DNA from: Holophagaceae bacterium UBA692
GTDB taxonomy: Bacteria > Acidobacteriota > Holophagae > Holophagales > Holophagaceae
Assembly (NCBI GenBank): GCA_002297665.1
Contig: DBMS01000125.1
Coordinates: 1-10,192 of the forward strand
Direction of reading: 5' to 3'
Length of the DNA: 10,192 nucleotides
A program made the translations under genes and the position numbers. Positions 1 to 7,457 of the stretch are shown in pieces. The notes under the pieces are model-generated. The model was not told the origin of the DNA, searched no databases, and was given only the letters and a program-made list of their open reading frames with translations. Within the stretch, counting starts at the first letter, position 1; every line of letters starts with the position of its first letter.

Positions 1-1
1 C

Positions 2-163
2 CCGGCCTGGGGCCGGGCCGAGAGCCGCGCCTGGCTCGCGCTGGCCCTCCACAGGTCGGGCCGGGCCGGGGAGGCCCGGGCCAACCTCGACGCGGTCCTG
101 GCCCTGGATCCGGACTACGGCTTCGCCCGCTTCGTGGTGCTGCCCCAGCTGGGAGCGAAGTGA
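2..163 (+). CDS. TPR-repeat protein, C-terminal end (partial)
   Basis: This is the last 53 codons of a gene that begins before the window; the frame is open from base 2 to a TGA at 161-163. The visible residues contain a helix-turn-helix pair of tetratricopeptide type: Trp/Leu/Ala positions, then HRSGRAGEARANLD, then LALDPDY, which matches the usual spacing of small and bulky residues in a TPR unit ending in L-x-L-D-P. TPR units bind other proteins; no specific partner can be read from this fragment. The stop overlaps the ATG of the following TonB-dependent receptor gene by one base (TGATG), which suggests the two are co-transcribed and translationally coupled. The family call rests on a single repeat, and the rest of the protein is not visible. 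Confidence 0.6.
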   Translation, partial: PAWGRAESRAWLALALHRSGRAGEARANLDAVLALDPDYGFARFVVLPQLGAK

Positions 164-2292
164 TGCTGGCGGCGCAGGTTCTCCAGGCCGCCCTGGAGCT
201 GTCCGGCCTCGTCATGGGGCCCGGCGGGAAGCCGCTGCCCGGCGCCTCCGTCACCGTGGGCGTTCGCGCGGCGCGCACCGACGCCAGGGGCCGGTTCAAG
301 CTGCCCGTGACCCGCGGGGACGCCACGGCCACCATCACCGCCCGGGGCATGGAGTCCCAGGTCCGGGCCATCGTGCCCGGAGAGCCGCTCCTGGTGCTTC
401 TGGAACCCGAGGTGAAAGAGGTCGTGGTGGAGGTGGTGGAAGGCGCCTCGTACGGCACCGACGGCCCCGCCTCGGCCATCACGCGCCTCGAGATCTACAC
501 CACCCCCGGGGCGGCCGCCGACGTCTTCCAGGGCGTCAAGGCCCTGCCCGGCGTGAGCAACGCCAGCGAGGGCGCGGAACTCTTCGTCCGTGGCGGCAAC
601 CCCAACGAGGTAGGCATCTACCTGAACGGAGGGCATCTCCAGCATCCCTTCCACCACCCCAGCACCCAGGGGGGGATCTTCTCCGCGGTGGACACGGCCC
701 TGGTAACCCGCCTCAACTTCGTTCCGGGCGGTTTTTCGGCGCGATACGGGGACGCGCTGTCGGCGGTGATGGAGCTGTCCACCGAGACCCCGTCCCGGGT
801 GCGCGCTGGCACCCTCCTGCTGAACCTGGCGGGGCAGGGGATCATGGCGGACGAACCGGCCGCGGGGGGCATCCTGCGCGGGTCGTACCGCCACGCCGAC
901 ACCACGCCCCTGGACAAGTGGTACGGCCTGGCGGCGAACTTCACCGAGGCGCCCGTCTCCCAGGATCTGCATCTGTCTTTCCAGCGGGACTTCGCCGGCT
1001 CGGGAAAACTCTCCGCCACCGCGCTGTTCTCCCGGGACCACCTGGGGATCGGCCAGCGGATCCAGAACCTGGAGGCGGTCTACGCCAACCGCAGCGACAC
1101 GCGTTTCCTCTCCGCCAGCTGGACCCAGGGGTTGGGGGACGCGGCCGTGCTGAACCTGGCGGCCTCCCACACCCGGTTCGCCTCCACGTGGAGCTTCGAC
1201 CGCTGGGGCATGGACCAGGCGGAGGCCGAGACCTTCGGCAGGGCCGAGGCCGTGGTGCAGGCCACGGCGCTCCTGGGGCTCGAATTAGGCGTCGACGCGG
1301 CCCGCACCACCCTCGACCCCCGGGGGCAGGTTCCCTACGACCCGGCCGACTGGGGCCCTGGCGCGGCCCCCAGGCGCTTCGGATACGGTTTCGCGGGCAC
1401 GCGGGCCGGAGGCTACCTCACCTTGCGCTTCCTGCTGGGGGACCGGTGGGGCCTGTCCCTGGGAGGGCGCGCCGACCGCTACGGCCTCCTGGGCGAGACG
1501 GCCCGCGACCTGCGGGCCACGCTCTCCTTCAAGGCGGGGCCGCGCCTGACGTTCCTCGCGGCCGGGGGCACCTTCCACCAGATGCCCGCGCTCACCCAGC
1601 TGGACCCCCACCAGGGAAACCCCGCCCTTCGCACCCAGCGGGCCACCCACGCGGTCCTGAGCGCCGACGCCCGGGACGACCACGCCCGGGTGCCCTGGCA
1701 GGCCCGGCTGGAGCTCTACCGGAAGGACTACGGTTCGCTGGTGGTGCGCGATCCGGTGCTGCGCTACGCCAGCACCGGGCGGGGCGTGGCCCAGGGCCTG
1801 GACCTGCTCCTCAAGGCGGCCAAGGGCCCTTTCCGGGCCCAGCTGGGCTACGGCTACCTGGACACCCGGCGGCGCGAGGACGACCAGACCGCCCTGGGCC
1901 CCGTGCCCGCCAGCGTTCCCCACAGCTTGACCGCCGTCGGCACCTGGACCCTCAGGCCGGGTTGGGAGTGGTCCGGATCCTGGCGCTATGCCACGGGGGC
2001 GCCTTTCACGCCCGTCCTGGGGGGGCTCTCCGACGGCCAGGGGGGCTTCAGGCCCCTGGAGGGTCCCCGGTACGGGGAACGGCTCCCGGCATACGCCCGC
2101 GTGGATTCCCGCATCACCCGGCTGTTCCCGCTGGGCCCGGGCAGGGCCGTGGCCTTCCTTGAGGTCATGAACGTCCTGGACCGGCACAACGTCTCGAGCT
2201 ACGGCTACAGCCCGGACTTCAGCGCGCGCACGCCCCGCGAGAGCTACTTCAGCCGCCGGATCCTGGTCGCCGGGTTCTCGCTGTCCTGGTGA
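163..2292 (+). CDS. TonB-dependent outer-membrane receptor with carboxypeptidase-regulatory-like domain
   Basis: A 709-residue outer-membrane receptor that would import a ligand using energy passed on by TonB. Residues about 13-80 form a carboxypeptidase-regulatory-like beta-sandwich (LSGLVMGPGGKPLPGASV, then the D-x-x-G-R-F turn DARGRF). Residues about 85-93 (VKEVVVEVV) could serve as a TonB box. Residues about 100-208 are the plug: TPGAAADVFQGVKALPGV, FVRGGNPNEVGIYLNGG and FVPGGFSARYGDALSAV are typical. The remainder is rich in alternating aromatic strands and ends in FSLSW, a terminal aromatic as expected for a BAM-assembled beta-barrel. The ATG at 163 is preferred because GGGAG lies 7 bases upstream; a GTG at 160 would add one residue, and no other start lies upstream in frame. 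The signal peptide is odd: only about a dozen residues precede the sandwich and none is basic. The ligand cannot be told from sequence. Confidence 0.9.
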   Translation: MLAAQVLQAALELSGLVMGPGGKPLPGASVTVGVRAARTDARGRFKLPVTRGDATATITARGMESQVRAIVPGEPLLVLLEPEVKEVVVEVVEGASYGTDGPASAITRLEIYTTPGAAADVFQGVKALPGVSNASEGAELFVRGGNPNEVGIYLNGGHLQHPFHHPSTQGGIFSAVDTALVTRLNFVPGGFSARYGDALSAVMELSTETPSRVRAGTLLLNLAGQGIMADEPAAGGILRGSYRHADTTPLDKWYGLAANFTEAPVSQDLHLSFQRDFAGSGKLSATALFSRDHLGIGQRIQNLEAVYANRSDTRFLSASWTQGLGDAAVLNLAASHTRFASTWSFDRWGMDQAEAETFGRAEAVVQATALLGLELGVDAARTTLDPRGQVPYDPADWGPGAAPRRFGYGFAGTRAGGYLTLRFLLGDRWGLSLGGRADRYGLLGETARDLRATLSFKAGPRLTFLAAGGTFHQMPALTQLDPHQGNPALRTQRATHAVLSADARDDHARVPWQARLELYRKDYGSLVVRDPVLRYASTGRGVAQGLDLLLKAAKGPFRAQLGYGYLDTRRREDDQTALGPVPASVPHSLTAVGTWTLRPGWEWSGSWRYATGAPFTPVLGGLSDGQGGFRPLEGPRYGERLPAYARVDSRITRLFPLGPGRAVAFLEVMNVLDRHNVSSYGYSPDFSARTPRESYFSRRILVAGFSLSW

Positions 2293-2305
2293 CCCCCGGC
2301 ATTTC

Positions 2306-2314
2306 TGGTACCTT
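2306..2314 (+). promoter_or_regulatory. Putative extended -10 promoter of mazG, leaderless start
   Basis: TGGTACCTT fits the extended -10 pattern TG-n-TAnnnT. Its last T is 6 bases before the A of the mazG ATG at 2321, so a transcript would begin at or next to the start codon. A weak -35-like TGGTGA (2287-2292) overlaps the stop of the receptor gene with a 16-base spacer. The only purine-rich stretch before the ATG (AGAGG, 2316-2320) touches the ATG directly, too close for a normal Shine-Dalgarno site. This is a motif reading only. Confidence 0.4.
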
Positions 2315-2320
2315 TAGAGG

Positions 2321-3130
2321 ATGACGCCCACCACCCTCCGCGCCGTGATGCAAGCCCTCCGCAACCCCGTGTCGGGCTGCCCCTGGGACCTGGAGCAGGA
2401 CCACCAGTCGCTGGCGCGTTTCCTCCGGGAGGAGGCCGCCGAGGTGCTCGACGCCCTCGCGGCCCACGTGCCGGGGGACCCCGAGAAGGAGCGCCATTTC
2501 TGCGAGGAGCTGGGCGACCTGTGGCTGCAGGTGGCCTTCCACGCGCGGCTGGCCGAGGAACGCGGCGCCTGGGACCTCCACGACGTGGAAGCCATGGTGG
2601 TGGAAAAGCTGGTGCGCCGGCACCCCCACGTGTTCGCCGGCGTGGAGGTGGAGAACGCCGCCGACGTCCTGGTGAACTGGGCCGCCATCAAGCGGGACGA
2701 GAAGGCCGGCCGGGGCCAGGAGACCCGCAAGCGGCTGCTGGAAGGCATCGCCGCCAGCCTCTCGCCCCTGGACGAGGCCATGGAGATCGGCAAGCGCTGC
2801 GCCAAGGTCGGCTTCGAGTGGCCCGACCTGGAAGGCGTGCTGGACAAGGTGCGCGAGGAGATCGGCGAGCTGCAGGCGGAAACCGAGCTGGACCGCGTGG
2901 AATCGGAGTTCGGGGACGTGCTCTTCAGCCTCGTGCAGTGGGCCCGCAAGAAGGGCGTGGATCCCGACCGGGCCCTGCGGCGCCAGATGGACCGATTCAG
3001 GGGGCGCTTCCGGTCCGTGGAGGACTTCGCCGAGGCCAACGGCGGCTGGGACGCCCAGGACCTGGACGGCCTGGAGGCCGCGTGGCAGCGGGCCAAGAAG
3101 GCCGCGCCCAAGGAAGCCGGGGCGTCCTGA
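2321..3130 (+). CDS. mazG: Nucleoside triphosphate pyrophosphohydrolase MazG
   Basis: MazG hydrolyses (d)NTPs to the monophosphate and pyrophosphate in the cytoplasm, clearing aberrant nucleotides and, in E. coli, influencing ppGpp level. At 269 residues it has the two-domain length of the family (E. coli about 263). The N-terminal signature ALRNPVSGCPWD is characteristic. Both metal-binding motifs appear intact: E37-E38-x-x-E41 with E63-x-x-D66 in the first domain, and E179-E180-x-x-E183 with E196-x-x-D199 in the second; HPHVF (101-105) lies between them. In E. coli it is the second domain that is active, and here it keeps all expected acidic residues. The ATG at 2321 is chosen because residues 4-22 align with the start of known MazG proteins; a later in-frame ATG at 2348 would cut into that region. 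It opens a tight gene block, and its stop overlaps the aroDE ATG by one base. Confidence 0.95.
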   Translation: MTPTTLRAVMQALRNPVSGCPWDLEQDHQSLARFLREEAAEVLDALAAHVPGDPEKERHFCEELGDLWLQVAFHARLAEERGAWDLHDVEAMVVEKLVRRHPHVFAGVEVENAADVLVNWAAIKRDEKAGRGQETRKRLLEGIAASLSPLDEAMEIGKRCAKVGFEWPDLEGVLDKVREEIGELQAETELDRVESEFGDVLFSLVQWARKKGVDPDRALRRQMDRFRGRFRSVEDFAEANGGWDAQDLDGLEAAWQRAKKAAPKEAGAS

Positions 3131-4491
3131 TGGCCCTCCCGCCTCCCTATTTCGTCACCCTGACCCATCCCGACTGGCAGGACGCCGAAGCCTGCGGCCG
3201 CAGGCTGCCCCCGGAGGCCATGGCCGAAGTGCGCCTGGACCTCTACCCGGACGTGCCGGTCGACGCCATGGTGCAGGCCCTGGGGCGCAGGTGCCTGGTT
3301 ACCTGCCGGCGCCGGGAGGACGGGGGCGCCTGGGACGGCGACGAGGCCTCCCGCATCGAGCGCCTCGTGGAGGCCGCGGGGAGCCGGCCGGCGTGGCTGG
3401 ACCTGGAATGGGAGCTGCCCATCCCCCCCCGGCTTCAGGAGGCGCGCTCCCATCTGCGTCTCCTGCGCTCGGTCCACGTGGGGGAGGGCGTGTTCGACCT
3501 GGAGAGGCGCCTCCGGGACCTTCCCGAGGGGGACGCCTACAAGTGGGTGGGCCGCGCGGCCCGCCTCGCCGACAACGCCCGGGTCAAGGGACCCCTGGCC
3601 TGGGCGCGGGACCGCGAGGTGATCCTGTCGGCTTTCCTCATGGGGCCCAAGGGAATTCCCAGCCGTTGCCTGCAGTTCGCCTGGGGGGGAGCCTTCACTT
3701 TCGCCGCGGCCGACGACGCCCCCGCGGCGGCGCCGGGCCAGATCCCCTTGTCCAGGATGCTTGCGTGGCGGTGCCACCGGCTCCACGCGGGCTACCACCT
3801 GTGCGGCGTGCTGGGCAGCCCCGTGCTCCACTCCCGGGGACCGGCCTACCACAACCCGCGTTTCCAGGGCGCCTTCAAGGACCTGCTGTACCTCCCCCTG
3901 GAATGCGGCGGCGCCGCGGAGGCGCTGGAGGCGCTGGAAGCCCTGCCCGTGCTGGGCGCAAGCCTCACCGCCCCCCTGAAGACGACCCTGCCGCCCCTGG
4001 CCGGGCTCGCGGCGCCCCTCAACACCCTCTACCGCCGCGGCCCCGGCGACCCCTGGGAGGGGGCCAACACCGATGCCGAGGCCCTGGACGCGGCCCTGGC
4101 CGGCCTGGCCCGGGGACCGGTGCTCCTGCTGGGGGACGGGGGCGTTGCCGCCACCACCCGCGCCGTGCTGGAAGCGCGCGGATGGCCCGTGCTGCAGGCC
4201 TCCCGGAAGCGGGGGGCGACCGCGCGGGAGGTGGAGGCGTTCGCGCCCGTGGGCATCGTGCAGGCCACGGCCCTGGGCATGGCCCCGGGCGATTCCGCGC
4301 CCTTCCCGGACCTGCTGGAGGCCGCGCGTCCCGGCGCGACGTGGGCGGTGGAATGGATCTACAAGGAGGACACGGCCTTCGCCGCCTGGGCGCGGGGGGC
4401 GGGGCTGGGCCTGGTGGACGGCGCCGCGCTCTTCGAGGGCCAGGCCCGGGCCCAGTCCGACCTCTTCGTCCGCGGCTGCGGAGGGGGGTGA
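3130..4491 (+). CDS. aroDE: Fused 3-dehydroquinate dehydratase (type I) / shikimate dehydrogenase
   Basis: A 453-residue bifunctional shikimate-pathway enzyme. The N-terminal part (about 1-213) is type I dehydroquinase: EVRLD (E33, R35, D37), E93, the base H116 (SVH), the Schiff-base lysine K138 (YKWVG), R179 (IPSR) and APGQ with Q204. The C-terminal part (about 220-453) is shikimate dehydrogenase: GVLGSPVLHS, catalytic K284 in LTAPLK, N298 (NTL), N313-T-D315, nucleotide loop G335-D-G-G-V-A, and a final QARAQSDLF helix. It would dehydrate 3-dehydroquinate and reduce 3-dehydroshikimate with a nicotinamide cofactor. Two substrate-contact positions differ from E. coli: the second Ser of HSxSP is G237, and the Ser before APGQ (E. 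coli S232) is A200. The domain order is that of plant and chlamydial fusions. The ATG is set by the TGATG overlap with mazG; the open frame runs further upstream inside mazG but has no domain sense there. Confidence 0.93.
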   Translation: MALPPPYFVTLTHPDWQDAEACGRRLPPEAMAEVRLDLYPDVPVDAMVQALGRRCLVTCRRREDGGAWDGDEASRIERLVEAAGSRPAWLDLEWELPIPPRLQEARSHLRLLRSVHVGEGVFDLERRLRDLPEGDAYKWVGRAARLADNARVKGPLAWARDREVILSAFLMGPKGIPSRCLQFAWGGAFTFAAADDAPAAAPGQIPLSRMLAWRCHRLHAGYHLCGVLGSPVLHSRGPAYHNPRFQGAFKDLLYLPLECGGAAEALEALEALPVLGASLTAPLKTTLPPLAGLAAPLNTLYRRGPGDPWEGANTDAEALDAALAGLARGPVLLLGDGGVAATTRAVLEARGWPVLQASRKRGATAREVEAFAPVGIVQATALGMAPGDSAPFPDLLEAARPGATWAVEWIYKEDTAFAAWARGAGLGLVDGAALFEGQARAQSDLFVRGCGGG

Positions 4492-4494
4492 ACC

Positions 4495-5706
4495 GTGCGC
4501 GTGCTGCTGGTGGAGGACAAGGACAGCTTCCGCAGGATGCTGGTGCAGGCCATGGCGTCCGGCCCCTGGGAGGTGACGGCGGTGGCCGACCCGCGGGAGG
4601 CGCTCCAGGCGCTGGGGGCGGCCCCCTTCGACATCCTCGTCACGGACCTGCGGCTGCCTTCCATGTCGGGGCTGGAGCTCCTCAAGGCCGCCAAGCGCGC
4701 CCAGCCCGCCCTGCGGGCCGTGGTCATGTCCGCCTTCGGCGAGCCCTCGGACATCGTGGAGGCCATCCGCTGGGGCGCCGACGACTTCCTGCCCAAGCCC
4801 TTCGACCTGGACGTCTTCGGCGCGGTGCTGGACCGCCTGCACAGCCTGCGCATGGCCCCGCCACCGGACCCCCGGGAGCCCTGGGTGGTGCATTCGCCGG
4901 CCATGGCGGTCCTGGACCGGGACCTTGCGAAGGCCGCGGGCACCGCCCTGCCGGTGCTCTTCCACGGGGAGCCCGGCACCGGCAAGGCCCGGGCGGCGCG
5001 CAGGCTCCACTCCCTGCGCCATCCCCAGGCCCCCTTCCTCGCGTGGGACGGCGCCCAGGGCGCCCCCGGACCGGCGGAGCTGGCGCTCCTGAGGGGCGGC
5101 AGCGTCTACGTGGCCGGGCTGGAAGGCCTGTCCGCGCCCGCCCTCATCGCGGCCATGGAAGGCCCCGAAGGCCAGGGCGTCCAGTGGATGGGCGGCTGCG
5201 CGAGCCCCGACGCGCTGCCCGAGGCCGTGCGGCTGCGCATGGGCGTGCTCACCTTCCGGCTGCCGCCCCTGCGCGAGCGCCGCGAGGACATCCTTCCCCT
5301 CTTCCGCACCTTCCTGGAACTGCACGCCAGGCGCGAAGGCCGGCCCGTGCCCATCGTGGAGCGGGCCATGGAGAAGGAACTCCTCCAGCGCGCGTGGCCC
5401 GGAAACCTGAGGCAGCTCACCTGGGGCCTCACCCAGGCCCTGGGGGGCACCGCGGGCTCGGTGCTCGCGGCCCTGCCGCCCGACGGCGCAAGGCGCGGCG
5501 GCGCCATGGTGCTGCCCTTCCCGGAGCCCGGCACCCTTGAAGCCATGCTGGGCGCAGTGTCCCATGCGGCCGAAGGGGCCCTGCTGCGCAGGGCCATGGA
5601 AGGCCGCACCTCGGATCCGGCAGCCCTGGCGCGCGAGCTGGGCCTCACGCCCCGGGCCCTCGCCAAGGCCCTGCGAGAGCACGGCATTCCCCTGGAGGAC
5701 GACTGA
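4495..5706 (+). CDS. NtrC-type response regulator with degenerate AAA+ domain and Fis-like HTH
   Basis: A 403-residue response regulator. The receiver (about 1-115) is complete: acidic pair E7-D8, phospho-acceptor D51 (TDLRLP), S79 and K101 (LPKPF). The middle (about 130-315) is recognisably from the sigma54-activator AAA+ family: Walker A G158-E-P-G-T-G-K164, the FRLPPLRERREDI segment (254-266) and WPGNLRQL (301-308). It is damaged, however. The stretch of roughly 35 residues that carries the GAFTGA loop is absent between FLAWDGAQ and LLRGGSVYVAG. The Walker B Asp-Glu is replaced by A207-G208. The C-terminus (about 356-397) keeps a Fis-like helix-turn-helix (ALARELGLTPRALAKALREHG). It can probably be phosphorylated and bind DNA, but sigma54 activation looks impossible by family knowledge. 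The GTG start at 4495 follows GGAGG by about nine bases, 3 bases after the aroDE stop. No partner kinase is visible in the window. Confidence 0.88.
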   Translation: MRVLLVEDKDSFRRMLVQAMASGPWEVTAVADPREALQALGAAPFDILVTDLRLPSMSGLELLKAAKRAQPALRAVVMSAFGEPSDIVEAIRWGADDFLPKPFDLDVFGAVLDRLHSLRMAPPPDPREPWVVHSPAMAVLDRDLAKAAGTALPVLFHGEPGTGKARAARRLHSLRHPQAPFLAWDGAQGAPGPAELALLRGGSVYVAGLEGLSAPALIAAMEGPEGQGVQWMGGCASPDALPEAVRLRMGVLTFRLPPLRERREDILPLFRTFLELHARREGRPVPIVERAMEKELLQRAWPGNLRQLTWGLTQALGGTAGSVLAALPPDGARRGGAMVLPFPEPGTLEAMLGAVSHAAEGALLRRAMEGRTSDPAALARELGLTPRALAKALREHGIPLEDD

Positions 5707-6644
5707 TGAGCGGACCTGACGACGGGAGGGAGCTCGTGAGGGCGGGCCTGCGGGCCCTCTCCCGGGTGGTGGTGGGCAAGGACGGGCCGGTGCGCCGGTC
5801 CGTGGCGGTGCTGCTTTCGGGCGGGCACCTCCTGCTGGAGGACCTTCCCGGGGTGGGCAAGACCACCTTGGCCAAGGGCCTCAGCCGCCTCCTGGGCGGA
5901 TCCTACCAGCGCGTGCAGGGGACCAACGACCTCCTGCCCTCCGACCTCCTGGGCATCCACCTGTGGGAGGCCGCGGGCCAGACGTTCCGGTTCCAGGAGG
6001 GGCCGATCTTCGCGAACGTCGTCCTGCTGGACGAACTCAACCGCATCGGCCCCAAGACCCAGAGCGCCCTGCTGGAGGTGATGGTGGAAGGCCAGGTGAC
6101 CCTGGACCGCACCACCTACAAGCTTCCCGATCCCTTCTTCGTCATCGCCACCCAGAACCCCATGGACGCCTCGGGCACCTTCCCCCTTCCGGAAAGCCAG
6201 ATGGACCGCTTCGCCTGCGTCCTTCACCTGGGCTATCCCGACCCGGCCTCGGAGCGCCTGGTGCTGCGGGGCGAGGCCGGTTCGGGCACCCTGGAATCCC
6301 TGGGACCGGCCATGGACCTGGACGGCTGGCGCCGGGCTCGCGCCGGGGTGCGCAGGGTCCGGGTCTCCGACGGCGCGCTGGACTACGCCGAGCGCGTGGT
6401 GGCGAGGATCCGCGAGAACCGCGGGTTCTGCTCCACCCGGGCCGCGGGGCACTGGGTGGCGCTTTCCAGGGCGGAAGCCTGGCTCGACGGCAGGGACTTC
6501 GTCACGCCCGACGACCTCCAGTCCACCCTGGGCGACGCCATGGCCCACCGCGGGACCATGGACGACCGCCGTCTCAACCGGGACGAGAGGCGGGAGCAGC
6601 TGGGCCGCATGCTGGACGAGGTTCCCGTGGGCTGGAAGCCGTGA
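5706..6644 (+). CDS. MoxR-family AAA+ ATPase
   Basis: A 312-residue cytoplasmic ATPase of the MoxR family, chaperone-like proteins that usually act on von Willebrand factor A-domain partners. Walker A is in LEDLPGVGKTT (K52, T53), and Walker B is VVLLDELNR (D109, E110). The family motif around sensor 1 is IATQNPMDASGTFPLPESQM followed by DRF (N151, R168), and the C-terminal lid contains STRAAGHWVALSRAEAW and FVTPDDLQ. All ATPase residues are present and the length is normal. The ATG overlaps the stop of the response-regulator gene (TGATG), with GGAGG 7 bases upstream. MoxR genes are usually followed by DUF58 and VWA-domain genes; neither is here, and the next gene is RodZ-like. The substrate is therefore unknown; the tandem position hints at the neighbouring membrane or unknown proteins, but this is inference. 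Confidence 0.93.
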   Translation: MSGPDDGRELVRAGLRALSRVVVGKDGPVRRSVAVLLSGGHLLLEDLPGVGKTTLAKGLSRLLGGSYQRVQGTNDLLPSDLLGIHLWEAAGQTFRFQEGPIFANVVLLDELNRIGPKTQSALLEVMVEGQVTLDRTTYKLPDPFFVIATQNPMDASGTFPLPESQMDRFACVLHLGYPDPASERLVLRGEAGSGTLESLGPAMDLDGWRRARAGVRRVRVSDGALDYAERVVARIRENRGFCSTRAAGHWVALSRAEAWLDGRDFVTPDDLQSTLGDAMAHRGTMDDRRLNRDERREQLGRMLDEVPVGWKP

Positions 6645-7456
6645 GCGGGCAAGAGGGGGCGCCCCACGCCTCGGGGATCGGCGACGCCCTCCGGCAGGCG
6701 CGCATCGACCAGGGCCTCTCCCTGCACGCCCTGGCGTTCGACCTGAACCTCAGCGTGCGGATCCTGGAGGCCGTGGAGGCCGAGGCCTGGGACCGCGTCC
6801 CGCCGGGCCGGGAGCGGCCCTACGCGCGCCAGATCGCCGAACGCCTGGGCGTGGATCCCGAAGCCTTCCCCGAACAGTGGAACCAGGTTCCCGGATCGGT
6901 GGACCAGGAACCACCGGACCCGCGCCGGGAGCACCAGGAGCGGATCCTCATGGGCGCGCTCAGCGCCGGCACCCTGCTGCTGGTGCTCTGGCTCGTGGTG
7001 CCCGGGCGCAACCTGCGCAGGCCCCGGGACCAGGCCGAGGTGCCGGTGGAACGCGCCGGACCCGCGCGCTGGAAGCCCGCCGAGCCCGAGGGGCCTTTCC
7101 CCGTGGTGGGCGAGGTGCTGCCCGAGGTGCCCGTCAACGAGGAGGGCGTGCTGGTCTCCATGCGCGCCCAGGACACCTGCGAGGTCACCGTCGCCGCCGG
7201 CGGCGCTCCCGCCCAGAAGCGCAGCCTGCGCATTTCCGAGCCCTGGCGCCTGCGGGTGAAGGGTCCCTTCTCCATCACGGTGGACAACGGGGGCGTCGTG
7301 GTGGTGGACGTGGCGGGCCGAAGGATCCGCCACGGGACCGCGGTGGGCGAACCGTGGACGGGGAATTTCGGCGAGAATGGGGATTGGATCGTTCCCGAGG
7401 ACACCGCGAGCAAGAACCCGCCCACGGTTCCCGAGACCGACCAGGAAGGGGAATGA
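6641..7456 (+). CDS. RodZ-like protein: N-terminal HTH, single membrane span, DUF4115-like C-terminus
   Basis: A 271-residue protein with the RodZ layout. Residues about 12-76 form the HTH_25-type domain (IGDALRQARIDQGLSLHALA, then LSVRILEAVEAEAWDRVPPG and PYARQIAERLGVDP), the part that binds MreB in true RodZ. Residues about 102-121 (ILMGALSAGTLLLVLWLVVP) are one membrane span, giving a cytoplasmic N-terminus and periplasmic C-terminus. A proline-rich linker leads to a beta-rich domain about 165-247 resembling RodZ C-terminal DUF4115 (VSMRAQDTCEVTV, then LRISEPWRLRVKGPFSITV). E. coli RodZ is longer (337), mainly in the linker. A role in cell shape or envelope assembly is expected, although HTH_25 proteins of other function exist. 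The GTG start makes a GTGA 4-base overlap with the moxR stop; the Shine-Dalgarno is weak (GGAAG very close), so it may depend on coupling. The open frame extends upstream inside moxR, but only as a shadow. Confidence 0.82.
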   Translation: MSGQEGAPHASGIGDALRQARIDQGLSLHALAFDLNLSVRILEAVEAEAWDRVPPGRERPYARQIAERLGVDPEAFPEQWNQVPGSVDQEPPDPRREHQERILMGALSAGTLLLVLWLVVPGRNLRRPRDQAEVPVERAGPARWKPAEPEGPFPVVGEVLPEVPVNEEGVLVSMRAQDTCEVTVAAGGAPAQKRSLRISEPWRLRVKGPFSITVDNGGVVVVDVAGRRIRHGTAVGEPWTGNFGENGDWIVPEDTASKNPPTVPETDQEGE

Positions 7457-7457
7457 C

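Noticed and set aside
160..162. GTG at 160 as start of the TonB-dependent receptor
   Set aside because: The ATG at 163 has better spacing to GGGAG and forms the same TGATG coupling seen at other junctions in the window; the difference is one residue.
2314..5682. Very long open frame (1122 codons) on the - strand
   Set aside because: It lies opposite mazG, aroDE and the response regulator, which all have clear family motifs. Its translation is Gly/Gln/His/Arg-rich low-complexity sequence with no motif, as expected from the antisense of GC-rich genes.
4495..5706. Calling the response regulator a pseudogene
   Set aside because: The frame is intact over 403 codons, receiver and HTH residues are all kept, and both gene borders are tightly coupled. 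The missing AAA+ parts look like an in-frame loss in a working protein.
5106..6548. Long - strand open frame of 480 codons opposite the regulator and MoxR genes
   Set aside because: It is antisense to two genes with intact motifs, has biased composition and no recognisable domain; it is a GC-driven shadow.
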